Shown in pieces: positions 22,101 through 31,934 of a stretch of 64,000 nt of DNA. Origin of the DNA: Acanthosoma haemorrhoidale (taxonomy: Eukaryota; Arthropoda; Insecta; Hemiptera; Acanthosomatidae); contig OV884015.1 in NCBI GenBank assembly GCA_930367205.1, forward strand, positions 105,464,509-105,528,508. Direction: 5' to 3'. Position 1 is the first letter of the stretch, and every line of letters begins with the position of its first letter. The position numbers and the translations under genes were made by a program. The notes beneath the pieces were generated by a model. It had not been told where the DNA came from and made no database searches. It saw only the letters and a program-made list of their open reading frames with translations.

Positions 22101-24458
22101 CGTATTTCTCAATTGTTAAAGAAAATTCAGTCACCAGCTAATAAAGTAAGGTAACATTTTTCTGTGACATCTTAAAGACAGATTATAATCTAATTTTTGC
22201 ATTGACTTATCCCAAACAAATATTATTGAAGTATTCTCAAATTTTAAGTCTACAATTTAATGAACGTATGCCTTTATATTTTTAAAAGCCTGCCGTTTAT
22301 TGAGTAATACCTATTGAGGATGGTAATTTGATTACGGAAATTAGTCTGATGTGAAATATAATAAATAAATAATTATAACAGAAAAAAAAAAGTATTCTAG
22401 CCTACTAAATAGAATTTATATTTTGTCAATAACAATAAAATAATACTGTGTTTGATGAATAAATTCTCAAGGAAATTTTTAATATTTTATGCAAATAATA
22501 AATAATTAAGCAGAATTTATAATTTGAATAAGTGCTTAACATAGAAGACTAGGTGCTTACTGAACAAACTTGGCAGTGACACTGGTTAATACAATAAAAT
22601 TTGTTATCTACAGCTAGTATTTTATTTTGTTGTAAGTACAAGGACTTTGGATGCCCTATTATTGTTCCGAGATGGATTGTATATTTGTTATAAGTGTAAA
22701 TAAAAAGGTAGAAACATTTATTTCAAAAAGATGCTACATATGTAATGTCAAAACATTTACATAAGTAGTTCAGATAGGGTGGAGGTATACAGCATCATTT
22801 AAAAATTAATGTTTCGTAACTTTCTCACAATTGTAACCATGAAAAACCATATCTCGACAGTACCAGATGATGACACCTGTCGATAACACTTAAAAAACTT
22901 TGCGTTGACAACTTATTAGAATTCTTGCTATAAAAATAAGAGTGGATTATTAGCAGGGATTTTGGCTCTGGACGATGATTTATTAAATAATGATAAGATA
23001 GTTTATTAATAGTATTTTATTAATAAGGTTAAATTTTATTCAAATTTATTGGTAGGCAACATTTTGTGGTTCATAAATATGCGATTACCCAGAAACTGAT
23101 CTCACATTGAGAGCTGTTGAAGGCAAACATAATATAACGAGATAACTCCCATTAATAAATTTGATTACAGTTTAACATCTTTCTTTTCTGAACAAAATTT
23201 GACAGCTTTGACAAATACATCCGAACATAATTGAATTTACAAAGAGTTATCAGTTATCATTAATACAACTAATAACGAATTCTAAGTAATATGTAAGGAT
23301 GCTTGAACTAATTAAGTATACGATGACAAGTTAAATAGCTCCATTGTAAAATAAATTGTTCATTGTAAATATTGAATAGGTAAACAATGGTTATAGCACC
23401 CGCCAATTCAAATATCGTTCCAGAACGAAGCGCTCGTTATAAAAGATGCTCGTTCACAGAAGAATACAAAGAGCTGCATAGTGACTGGCCATCACCATAA
23501 AACATAAATAAATGTCATTGATTTCTTCCTATAAAAAAAATATGTTCATTAATGAAAAATCGCCTACTCTCACAATCATTGAGTTCCATCAAAAAAGTTA
23601 TCTGCTCACTCAAGTCCTATAGTTTTCCCGCTCCTTCCTAAGAATGGAATTCCACACGGGATTTTACATGGACCTCGCTCACAAGCAAGTTTATAGTTTT
23701 ATCTTAGCCAATGACATTTAAATGCAATTTGGTGTACTAATGTAGTCATCACACGTTTAGAGGTTAAAACATAACGTGCGTTTTTTTTTGTATCTAACTC
23801 TTTTCTAAAAGAAAAAAAATCCTTGCCTCCCTTAATTTAAATTGCAGCTACTTTGTACAATTCTTATAATTAAATTAAGGTTTCCTAGAAACTAGTTTAC
23901 AGAGGCCAAACCACCGTCTTCTCTCAACGGTGTCTTTGCCTCCGACTCGCTATTTAGATCATGGCTGCCCAGGAGACCACTGCAGCAGCTTCCATTTTTA
24001 GACAAAGAAAAGAAAAGCTTGACTAGAGACTCCTCAGTGTCGCGATAGTATCTGGTAGCTCCAGTAGTCAGGGGAGAATCACATCATCTTCAACCTGCCT
24101 CTGAACAAGAGAAAGCACGTTCTAAGGGTACTTCCCTTCCTAAAATTGGTCCACAAGGCGTTTTATGCGTTATCGGCTCATTCACTAAGGAAGTACTTTC
24201 TACCTCCTTTTTGACTCTTCTGTGGGTGGGAAGTTGCATATGAGAGAAGTTTGAGGCGTAGTAAAGGACAGGGGAAGTTTGGACTAGGAAGGTTTTGTAC
24301 CCAGCGGGTAACCTTGCTTGAAGTTCACGAAGGTATTACCAGCCCTAGTCCAATATTTATAGTAATTTATAGATAAAGATATAACTACCAATCCTCACCA
24401 TGACAACAGTCATGTACGAAGCAGTGAAATATAAAATAAATATTTTTAGTAGTATTTT
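19141..24458. other. Long AT-rich region with no supported gene
   Basis: Mostly A/T-rich DNA with homopolymer runs. An ORF-like stretch near 20600-20880 (+) reads MNNALRSRLHYMSAKLPWRT and KKQFDPVQAKQIETFQRSAE, is cut by an in-frame TGA and continues GVIDSTTYSAHSSGYKSRRR; it is not recognised. A GC-richer patch at 23890-24330 contains a 21-codon frame starting MAAQETTAAASIFRQRKEK, also unrecognised. No RNA gene was seen. Confidence 0.4.
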
Positions 24459-24542
24459 GCTATGGGGGTCAGCAAAAAAGTCAAACATCCAATCCTTTCA
24501 ATCAAAAGTCCTAAGAACAATAGTAAATGCCCCTTATTACGT
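24459..24542 (+). mobile_element. LINE family B fragment
   Basis: About 84 bp from CTATGGGGGTCAGC to CCCTTATTACGTC, matching the RT C-terminal segment of family B (45320-45410). It is cut off directly by a mariner fragment at its right. Confidence 0.85.
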
Positions 24543-24890
24543 CTCATCTTTTATCTCATCAATGGCGTCGTCCTTTCAAGATTTTTTTTTTCAACTTCGG
24601 GAACAAAAATAAGTCGCAGGGAGCCATGCCCGGCGGATACGAACGGTAACACAACGGTGTTGTTTTTGCTAAAAAATTACGAACAATCAGTGAGGTTTGA
24701 GCGTTATCTTGATGCAATTTCCATGCATTGTTTTTCCACATTCCGGTCGTTTTCTTCGGATCGCTTCACGTAAACGGCGCATTACTTCCAAGTAATATAC
24801 TTTATTGACCTAAGACCTTCTGGCAGGAACTCATAATGCACTACGCCATTGAAATCGAAAAAAAAACAGTGATTATAAAATTCTCGTTAC
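24543..24890 (-). mobile_element. mariner fragment of a second subfamily (catalytic C-terminal half)
   Basis: The minus strand reads FNGVVHYEFLPEG (second catalytic Asp region), then YYLEVMRRLREAIRRKRPEM, WKLHQDNAQTSLIVRNFLAK (third catalytic Asp in HQDNA) and PPGMAPCDLFLFPKLK. This is the order of a D,D34D mariner transposase. The N-terminal half and both TIRs are missing, and one frame change occurs near 24760. It differs clearly from the 10.5 kb family. Confidence 0.85.
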
Positions 24891-25104
24891 TTTTTGATCG
24901 AATCTCGTACATCATTTAGTATTCTGTCGAAGGAATTTCAATGAGGGTTATAGATCCAGGAATGCAATTCTTAAAATAAAAATTAAAAAATACAAACGAT
25001 AAGAGATACATGTCGCTGACGTCTGAAATCGATAGAATGAAGTGTTCCAATTTCAGTTTTTATCCATTTTAACAGTTTCTAGTATGTTCCGGAGCTACCT
25101 TCCT

Positions 25105-25390
25105 TCACCGTCCCAAACAACTGTTGGGGACATTTAATGTTGTTTTTTTTACATTAAATTCAAACAGATGAATTTTTAACAAGTTTTGGTTTTTAATCAA
25201 TGATGTAATCACCCTCGTTATCAGCAACCTTTTGCCATCTAGTGTGAAAATTGTCAACGCCTGATCGATCAAAATCAATTGGTTTTTGAGCAAAATATCT
25301 GGAGATGGCATTTTGGACATCGTCCAAATTTTGAAATTTTCGGCCAATTAGAAAATGTAGCGACCGAAATAAATGGAAATCCAATACTCG
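25105..25390 (-). mobile_element. mariner transposase C-terminal fragment (third type)
   Basis: The minus frame 25384-25193 reads MDFHLFRSLHFLIGRKFQNL, DDVQNAISRYFAQKPIDF, DRSGVDNFHTRWQKVADNEG and YIID before the stop. This is the usual mariner C-terminus after the catalytic core. Catalytic residues are not included. It follows the other mariner fragment by ~300 bp but overlaps it in protein content, so it is a separate insertion. Confidence 0.85.
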
Positions 25391-25397
25391 ATCTCGT

Positions 25398-25803
25398 CAA
25401 GGTGTTTAAGTGTCATCTGAATATGTTGCCTAAACGTTATTGGGAGTAGAGGGGACATCAGCAGTATATAGGTTGTAGAGGATGGGGCCCAGGACGCTGC
25501 CCTGTGGAACTCCTGCTTTTATGCGATAGTAGTCAGAATATTCTAAACCACAGCGGACTTGGAAGAAGCGGTTTGAAAGGTAGGACTGTATGATTAGGAA
25601 AAGGGTCTATGGTAAATATCTTTTGAGCTTGTAGAGCAAACCTGCGTGCCAAACCCTGTCAAAAGCTTGAGCTATATCAAGAAAGGAAGCAGTGTAATAC
25701 TGTTTGGTTTCAAGGGCTAAAGGAGATGAGATCAACAACGCGAAGGCCTTGTTGAGAAGTGGAATGTTATAGACGGAAACCAAACTGGTGTGTAGGAAAA
25801 ATA
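25398..25803 (-). mobile_element. LINE family B fragment: central reverse transcriptase core
   Basis: The minus strand reads THQFGFRL, QQGLRVVDLIS, FLDIAQAFDRVWHAGLLYKL (motif A), LSNRFFQVRCGLEYSDYYR, KAGVPQGSVLGPILYNLYTA (motif B) and ATYSDDT (motif C) with two or three stops and a frameshift. It overlaps the last part of ORF2 in the long 41.9-45.75 kb copy and extends through the catalytic region which that copy has lost. No 3' UTR is attached. Confidence 0.85.
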
Positions 25804-25985
25804 CATACTAAATTAATAGCGTTTTATTCTACTCTGATGGTACACATATTTAATAAATTAAAAAAAATTCATAATAAATATAACAGTAACAAGACAGAAA
25901 CAAAAAAATAATTAAACATAGTAATAACCTGAAGCCAAATATTATGTATTAAAGAAACAAAATAAAATAAAGCTTTTCAACATAC

Positions 25986-26008
25986 CTGCCCTTCTTAGTT
26001 TCGGCCAT
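25986..26008 (-). other. Possible first coding exon (MAETKKGR...)
   Basis: On the minus strand a GC-balanced leader (about 26095-26009) precedes ATGGCCGAAACTAAG, and the frame reaches GGGCAG followed by a good donor, GTATGT. This resembles a 5' UTR plus a very short first coding exon. No downstream exon was identified on the minus strand, so the gene, if real, is unknown. Confidence 0.22.
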
Positions 26009-26149
26009 CCTCAAGGATGCCTACCGACAACAGTTGCGGTGAGATAATCCTGGTAGATCTCTCTGGGTTACTCCGAGCACTAGGCCCGTTTAACTCTAAT
26101 TGATAGGATTTTAATATATAATAATTACAAGTCAGTAAAATTCCAATTA

Positions 26150-26995
26150 TCAGGCCGAGTCATAAGTAGCTTCCGATGCAGCTAAATAGAATCTATTGTT
26201 CGTATCTACCCGCTATGAGTTACCATGACAACAAGTATTTGTTTTCACTATATAGACAAGGCTTCAGTTAGTCTTTTGTCAACTGTTTTGTGAGATACAC
26301 GTTACGTTAAACCGTTTTTTTTAACCTCTCAAATGGAGAGTCGAAAAGTACTGTAATGCTTTGGGAATTTAAACAAGGAAATAGTAATAGGGCGACAGCT
26401 GAAAAAATATGGAGTGTATAATATTATAAATATATAAAAATATTGGACCAAAATCCAAGTCAATCAACAAGAGATATAGCAGAAAAATTGAATACACCAC
26501 AATCAACTGTTAACCGCCACCTAGAGAAATTAGGGAAAGTCAGCAAGTTAGGAGTGTGGATACCTCACAATCTCAGTGAACGGAACAAAAAAGATCGCAG
26601 GTCAATCGCCACAAGTCTGCTCATGGGTAAAAATTGAGCCTTTTTTTAACAGGATTGCAACAAGCGATGAAAAATGGGTTACCTATGACAATATAGTCCG
26701 CAAAAGACAGTGGCTTGATAAGGATCAACCACCCCTACCAGATCTGAAAGCAAACATCCATGGCAAAAAGATTTTATTGTGTATGGTGGGATTGTCAAGG
26801 AATAATTCACCACGAGTTGTTGAAGTCAAATTTAACGATTACTGCAAATAGATACGTTCAGCAGTTGCCAAGAGTGCTAGAGAAACTCCATGAAAAGCGT
26901 CCTGCATTCGTCAAAATGAATATAATTTTGTTATTTGATGAGAGCAAAATAAATGTCTGATATAAAAACGGAAGTTACTTATGACTCGACCTAAA
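26150..26995 (+). mobile_element. mariner copy 3, non-autonomous, 846 bp
   Basis: TIRs TCAGGCCGAGTCATAAG and, at the right end on the other strand, TTTAGGTCGAGTCATAAG; TA duplications at 26148-26149 and 26996-26997. It lacks the N-terminal start of the transposase (a further deletion near 26420) and reads STRDIAEKLNTPQSTVNRH, HNLSERNKKDRRSIATSLL, then the same 2-bp deletion as the 16.3 kb copy, then TSDEKWVTYDN, CVWWDCQGIIHHELL and YVQQLPRVLEKLHEKRP. The same 3' junction removes the third catalytic Asp. Confidence 0.93.
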
Positions 26996-26997
26996 TA

Positions 26998-27434
26998 ATT
27001 GTCGCATAACTACGTGGTTTAGTTGCACTTAACTCAATTTTTTTTTTTTTTATATTCGTGAGTCAATCTTTTAGCAGGCTTCTCACTCGAGGCGAATTTT
27101 CCGGCTACTGGTGGGCCAATATGAGCCCAGGATAAGAAGCCATCAGAAGGCACCTACAGGATAACACAAAGGTTTCAGTTCAAAGAGCCGGTCAGGTGGA
27201 GGCCACACTCGGCTGGATTGATAAGGCAATACCGACCCTACAATATATACCACAGGGAATTATTTCACGGTCCGCTAGAACAAAGAACCTTGCGGGGTAG
27301 AGGGGAGGGGGCTCAGTCACATATTGCAGAGGACGCTCAGTCAGGAGAAGATTTTCGGGAAACAGTAGACTGTCACAATATCCGATAATTTAAACAACTG
27401 ACACTAGCTTCTCATAAGTTATTAATTCGCCTCA
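26998..27434. other. Unassigned stretch with moderate GC
   Basis: Between mariner copy 3 and a LINE C tail. About 27060-27330 is GC-richer than the neighbourhood but has no coding frame or matching repeat in the window. Confidence 0.35.
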
Positions 27435-27900
27435 TATTTAAAACGATTGTAGAAAACATTTTGACTCGTTGCAGCACCTAACCAATCCAGTGTTTAACAT
27501 TATGACCATACCAACCTTCTCACATTGATGGCAACAGACTGTCGTGGAAAATTAGGTTAAGAAAGTTTTTATTGTTAGTTGTAAGTTAGTTTTAAGTTTA
27601 TGATAAAAAAGGTGAGCCCCATCACTTTTAAAACATTTATAGACAATGAATGTATAATGCACATTATACTTTCGTAAAATTGTAAGTGTAATTAAATGTA
27701 AAAAGTGCAAAATTGTATAAAATGTAGCCAAGCGACAGGACATACTGTAAATAGATTCATTTATATAGAATATATAATGATTTCCATTATTTATATGCAT
27801 GTAAATGCAGGAAGAGGAGAAAATTGTATCTCCATTATTGTATTATTTATTTTTGCACATTACATATTTTTTGTATGAGGTTTTGAAATAAAAAAAAACC
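27435..27900 (+). mobile_element. LINE family C, 5'-truncated 3' end
   Basis: It begins within the RT C-terminus (reading FDSLQHLTNPVFN after repair of small changes, and RWQQTVV), then the family C 3' UTR with GAGCCCCATCAC near 27615, and ends in an A-rich tail at about 27890. The match to 60400-60750 supports the assignment. Confidence 0.8.
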
Positions 27901-28562
27901 ATTATTTATAATAACGAGGGGATATGAAGAAAAACAAAATTGACGAGAAAACTCACAGTCCAAAGTTAAACATCTATTAAAAACCACCATATAGCCACCA
28001 TTTCGGTTGACATCTCCACCACAATCTATGTTCAGTCTCTTCTCGTGGATAAAATGGCTACGTTAACGTCAAAGGGGGGGCATTTAATTGTAAATTGCCT
28101 TAGTTAGATAAATATTTATTTAAGTGGAAATCGTAATGTTTATAAAACTGAAGGAGTATTTTTCTCCAAAATATTACAATTTAGACTAAAATTTTACTGA
28201 AATTGAAAGTAAAATATTATATAGAAATTCAAAATTAGTGCGGTAGCCTATAGTAAATAAAGTTACTTAGGTTTATCTAGAACATATACTCATATTTTCA
28301 CATCACATATAAACCATATATGCACAATCAGAAAATCAGCCACGGTAGTGGTCAAACATTTCCGGACTGCTTACATATATTTCTTAATGCTCAGAAACTA
28401 TCGCGAGGATTTAACAATTTTTTTTTTATAGAATTAAATAAGAACATAATTAATTAAAAAAAATAATATTCTGATATTTACGGTATGAGTAATTCTGTTT
28501 GCACACTAATCCTTACTAAGCAATAATGCAAAACAATATTTTTTATCGAGTTAGTTAAAGTG
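27901..28562. other. AT-rich stretch, nothing identified
   Basis: No coding or repeat signal beyond A/T runs. Confidence 0.4.
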
Positions 28563-28709
28563 GTTCGTCATACAAGTATAGCCATCTGTGAAAGCATTAT
28601 TACTTTTTCACTTGAAGGAAAATCTTGTCGTGAAATCGTTAAAATGTTAAAAGTTGCTCAAAGCACTGTAAGTGATTTATTAAAAATATATAATCAGGAG
28701 GAGGTTTGA
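28563..28709 (+). pseudogene. Tc1-like transposase N-terminal helix-turn-helix relic
   Basis: A 48-codon open stretch reads VRHTSIAICESIITFSLEGK, SCREIVKMLKVAQSTVSDLL and KIYNQEEV before TGA. The pattern (EGKSCREIAK.L.V..STV) is that of the first DNA-binding helix-turn-helix of Tc1-type transposases. No catalytic domain or TIR is present nearby. Confidence 0.7.
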
Positions 28710-28753
28710 GTGATCGACAATTATAATTCTGTTGCTCAATAACTCAAAAAAGA

Positions 28754-28862
28754 AACTTTATTTTTTTTTTTACTTACCTCTCGACTGGAAATATAGGATG
28801 TAGGAAAAATAAAGGAAATTATTTGGGATGATGGGTGCCTTTCACTAAGGGGAGTCCCATAT
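28754..28862 (-). mobile_element. LINE family A 3' tail
   Basis: On the minus strand it reads GGGACTCCCCTTAGTGAAAG, then CATCATCCCAAATAATTTC, TCGAGAGGTAAG and an A-rich end, the 3' terminal ~100 bp of family A (compare 2946-3040 and 61100-61200). The poly(A) side is at 28754-28766. Confidence 0.85.
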
Positions 28863-29595
28863 CAAATCATTAATAAAAATATTTGGTATAAAACACAAAT
28901 GTACAATTATATATGGTTACAGGCAGAGGGCTCAATAGGGAATGAGCCTCACGAGGAAGCAAACGACTGTCTTATCCCTAAGGGGTATTTATCTGTGTAG
29001 GATAGCGGTAGTAGGGGTAGTAAGAAAGGGAGCAGACAGAAAAGGTAGTGGGAGCCAATTATTTAGAATAGAGGTCTGGGAAGGGAAGGTAAATTACTAA
29101 TAGGATAAGATAAGATAATTATAATAGGGCTGATTATTATAAGTTATGAGACACAATCCTTAGGATGTTACTGATAAACATACCATTTGTTAACGATAAG
29201 ATTATATATGTTACATAACTGACTAAAGTGTAAAAGGCCTCGTAAAACTAATAAAAAATGAACAAAATTGACAAAGTAGACAGAAATCTGTTGTTGAAGT
29301 CCGAAAAAATCCAATAAAAAATAAGATGATCGCAAAGTGAGCTTGTGTGTTAAATAAAAGGCATTTAGGGGCAGACACCTACATAATTGTGAATGTTCTT
29401 TTTAGGTTAGTGGTAAATTCACAGGATAAGGCGCCGTGGATAACGAACAAATTGACTCGTTGCAATTGATAACGTATCGATCTAAAAATACATAGTACAG
29501 AAAGGAATTTATATTTAAATACTAATATAAATAAACAAAAATACCATTCCATTCTGTTAAAAAAAAATTTAGTTGATAAAATTCTCCTTTAATAT
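28863..29595. other. Unassigned stretch
   Basis: AT-rich, with a purine-rich patch near 28990-29100 (GGTAGTAGGGGTAGTAAG). No coding frame or repeat match seen. Confidence 0.35.
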
Positions 29596-29680
29596 AATGG
29601 TAAAAAACGTTGAACATCAAGCGTATCCAATCCTTTCACTCAAAAGTCCTGAGAACAATAGTAAATGCCCCTTATTATGT
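29596..29680 (+). mobile_element. LINE family B fragment (subfamily with CGTTGAACATC)
   Basis: An ~85-bp piece of the RT C-terminal region. It shares the variant start AACGTTGAACATCAAGC and CACTCAAAAGTCC with the minus-strand copy ending near 41602, which marks a subfamily truncated at the same point. Confidence 0.8.
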
Positions 29681-29903
29681 ACTGACTGATGTGAATGCGA
29701 ATGAAAGTGCTTGTACATAAATGAAATTTAAGTTTTAACTGATCCCATCTCTCAATAGAAAATAAATTACTAAAAGTTATACTTAAGCCAATCTAGGCAT
29801 ACGAAATAGAGCTATGGGGAACAGCAAAAAAGTCGATCAAGCGTATCCTTTCGATCAAAAGTCCTGAGAACAATATTAAATACCCCTTATTATGTCAGCA
29901 ACA

Positions 29904-29907
<4 letters not shown>
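29681..29907 (+). mobile_element. Chimeric LINE B element, leader type 1
   Basis: A ~62-bp non-LINE leader (ACTGACTGATGTGAATGC at its start) is joined to family B RT sequence at CCCATCTCTC. The same join occurs at 35398-35461. Both copies share small deletions against the family consensus (ATTACTAAAAGTTATAC and AAGTCGATCAAGCG), so they descend from one chimera. This copy is interrupted at 29907 by an insertion with a poly(T) start. Confidence 0.8.
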
Positions 29908-29938
<31 letters not shown>

Positions 29939-30111
29939 CCCCTTCCTGGGCTTTCGCCCACACGGGGAATCCTCATGGCCCGTGAAGCGGGCGCATGGGT
30001 CTGCTCGTCGACTATGGTGCGCGTATTCCGTGCAATGGGTGTTTGCAACGGTCAGCGCACCTTGGGAATTCTGTTTTTCTTTTTTTATTTCATTCCATAA
30101 CACATTATAAG
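29908..30111 (-). mobile_element. Poly(A)-tailed insertion of unknown family
   Basis: A ~30-bp poly(T) run (the poly(A) tail of a minus-strand insert) is followed by ~130 bp of GC-rich sequence and a T-rich segment. The flanks ACAAAAC (left) and ACAAAAT (right) could be an imperfect target duplication. There is no coding capacity, and I could not match it to tRNA, 5S or 7SL promoters by eye. It may be a SINE or a processed transcript end. Confidence 0.4.
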
Positions 30112-30657
30112 TACAAAATTAAACAAAACTTAAAGTTAAACAAAATTAAACGGAACTACAAGGAAATAGAAAATTAGCGTACAGAGGAGAGAAAATAGTC
30201 AGTATTTTAGTCAGCAACAAAACCCTTCATAACGATCTAAATATACCTTACATTCGTGAACTCGTCCCTTCCAAGTTCATGAAATTCTATACTAATCTAT
30301 CCAACCACCCTAATCCCCTGCACAGTCATTGCACTGCACCACTCATCCCTATAATCCTACTCGAAGACTAAAACGACTGTGGCCTCGTGACCTGCTATAA
30401 ATGCGTAACAGACGCGGCTGACGGAAGAGCGTGGGGACTTCCGAAGACTCCACTTCCTCTTTCGCATGCGAGGGAGGTGACAACCATGTGGATTTTGGAG
30501 GTCTCTGGGCTGTTTGTAAATACTGCACGAATGAGCGAGTTAATGAAAAATTGTAAATATGGTATGAATGAGATAATTTATCACAATTATTTACTACCCA
30601 ATAAGGCAGATTGTAATTTTATCATAATAAAGCTGTTTAATAATAAATAAAAAAAAG
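30112..30657 (+). mobile_element. Chimeric LINE B element, leader type 2, with full 3' tail
   Basis: A 99-bp AT-rich leader (30112-30210) is joined to family B at TCAGCAACAAAACCC (30211), followed by the RT C-terminus and family B 3' UTR to the AATAAAG end near 30632 and an A-rich tail. The same leader and join occur at 61916-62014/62015. No open frame spans the join. Confidence 0.85.
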
Positions 30658-30687
30658 TAATGGTCAGGCCACAGGTCTGTGGATCTC

Positions 30688-31110
30688 TTATTTATAAATA
30701 TAGACATTAATGTAATCGAAAGAAATATGACTGGGATTTGACTGAAGCACTAGACCATCTTGCCCTGTTGAAGATCGGTTTGAAGAAACGGAAGAAGCAG
30801 AGAGGAGGGATCTGAAAGTGTTGGGCCGCCCTAATGTCCTGGATCCTGTGTGCGGTCGCTCCTTATGCAAATTCCGAAGGACTCCGCTTGTCAGTGGGCC
30901 TTCCGATGGAAAACCTCCCCCCCTCCCTACGCCCTCCTTAGACCTCAGACCGCTGAATTCCTCCTCGGGCATAGTCTGATCCCTTCCCCTCCCCAACTCT
31001 TGTCCCGTCGGATCCTGAATCTGGGCCCTGTATTGCAAATTGTAGTCCTTTACATACTTTTTCAGATAGCCTTGCGATTTTTCAGTGTGATATTTTTTAA
31101 AAATAATCAT
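30688..31110 (-). other. GC-rich patch with a 140-codon open frame, unidentified
   Basis: The minus frame includes IQDPTGQELGRGRDQTMPEE, EFSGLRSKEGVGRGGGFPSE and SLLSASSVSSNRSS. It is GC-rich and low in hydrophobic residues, in contrast to the AT-rich flanks. An acceptor-like TTTGCAATACAG lies in the frame near 31030. It might be an exon, part of a retroelement UTR, or chance in GC-rich DNA. Confidence 0.2.
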
Positions 31111-31934
31111 AAACTAACAAAACTGAATTTGTGGAGGATGTTGTTTGTGTCATTAGTCTCCTAAATTGATAATGAAAAAAAATAATATGAAATTTGACGA
31201 AGGGTACTTCTTTGTACCATTTCTTAAAATCAGCTTTGATAAATAACAACTCACGAATTGAATGCCATTAAATACTAAATTATTGTCATAAAGGTGGTAT
31301 AAAGTTAAATATATCAATATCCTCTTTAACTATATATGTATATATTTTTTCCAAACTATAATCCCAAAAAGTCATGTCAACAGCGTCTGATAACCCTTCG
31401 GTTATTACAAATCAATCAATAGTCAAATAAAAAATAGTTTTCCATCATCGAGAAAGCATGGTATCAAATTGAAGGTCTTGACGTCCTGATTAATAATATG
31501 CACTGGGAAATGTTATTTCATGAAGTCATTAAAATTGTTTTTGCATTCGTAACGAACCAACCCTTAACTATTCTTCATGAATCGGCCAACGAATTGAATA
31601 ATGTTCTACTTTTCGAAACAAAAATATTGTCATCTCTTTTTTTATTTATTACTTTTTACGTAAATTTTTACAAATTATTAATATTTTGTCTTTGTATGAG
31701 ACTCGTTCAGTTTTGAACCATTGACCCAACCAGTTTCTTACGCGCATATTTTTATTAGGAATTTCGGCTGGTGGATATAAACTTTAAAGCAACTATTATG
31801 CGTGATAGTCTACTTAGTGACAAGTAAGTGACCGTCGATGCATCTTTAAATTCGAGTATTCGAGATCGATATATTGTCACTTATTTAAATTGTTGATATA
31901 TCGATATATTAAGATGTTGTTTTCTTTGTTTTGT
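31111..31934. other. AT-rich stretch, nothing identified
   Basis: No coding signal. A short palindromic ATCGATATAT cluster near 31865-31912. Confidence 0.4.

Noticed and set aside
29876..30110. Frames with long poly-Lys or poly-Phe stretches
   Set aside because: Translation of a poly(T)/poly(A) tail, not a protein.
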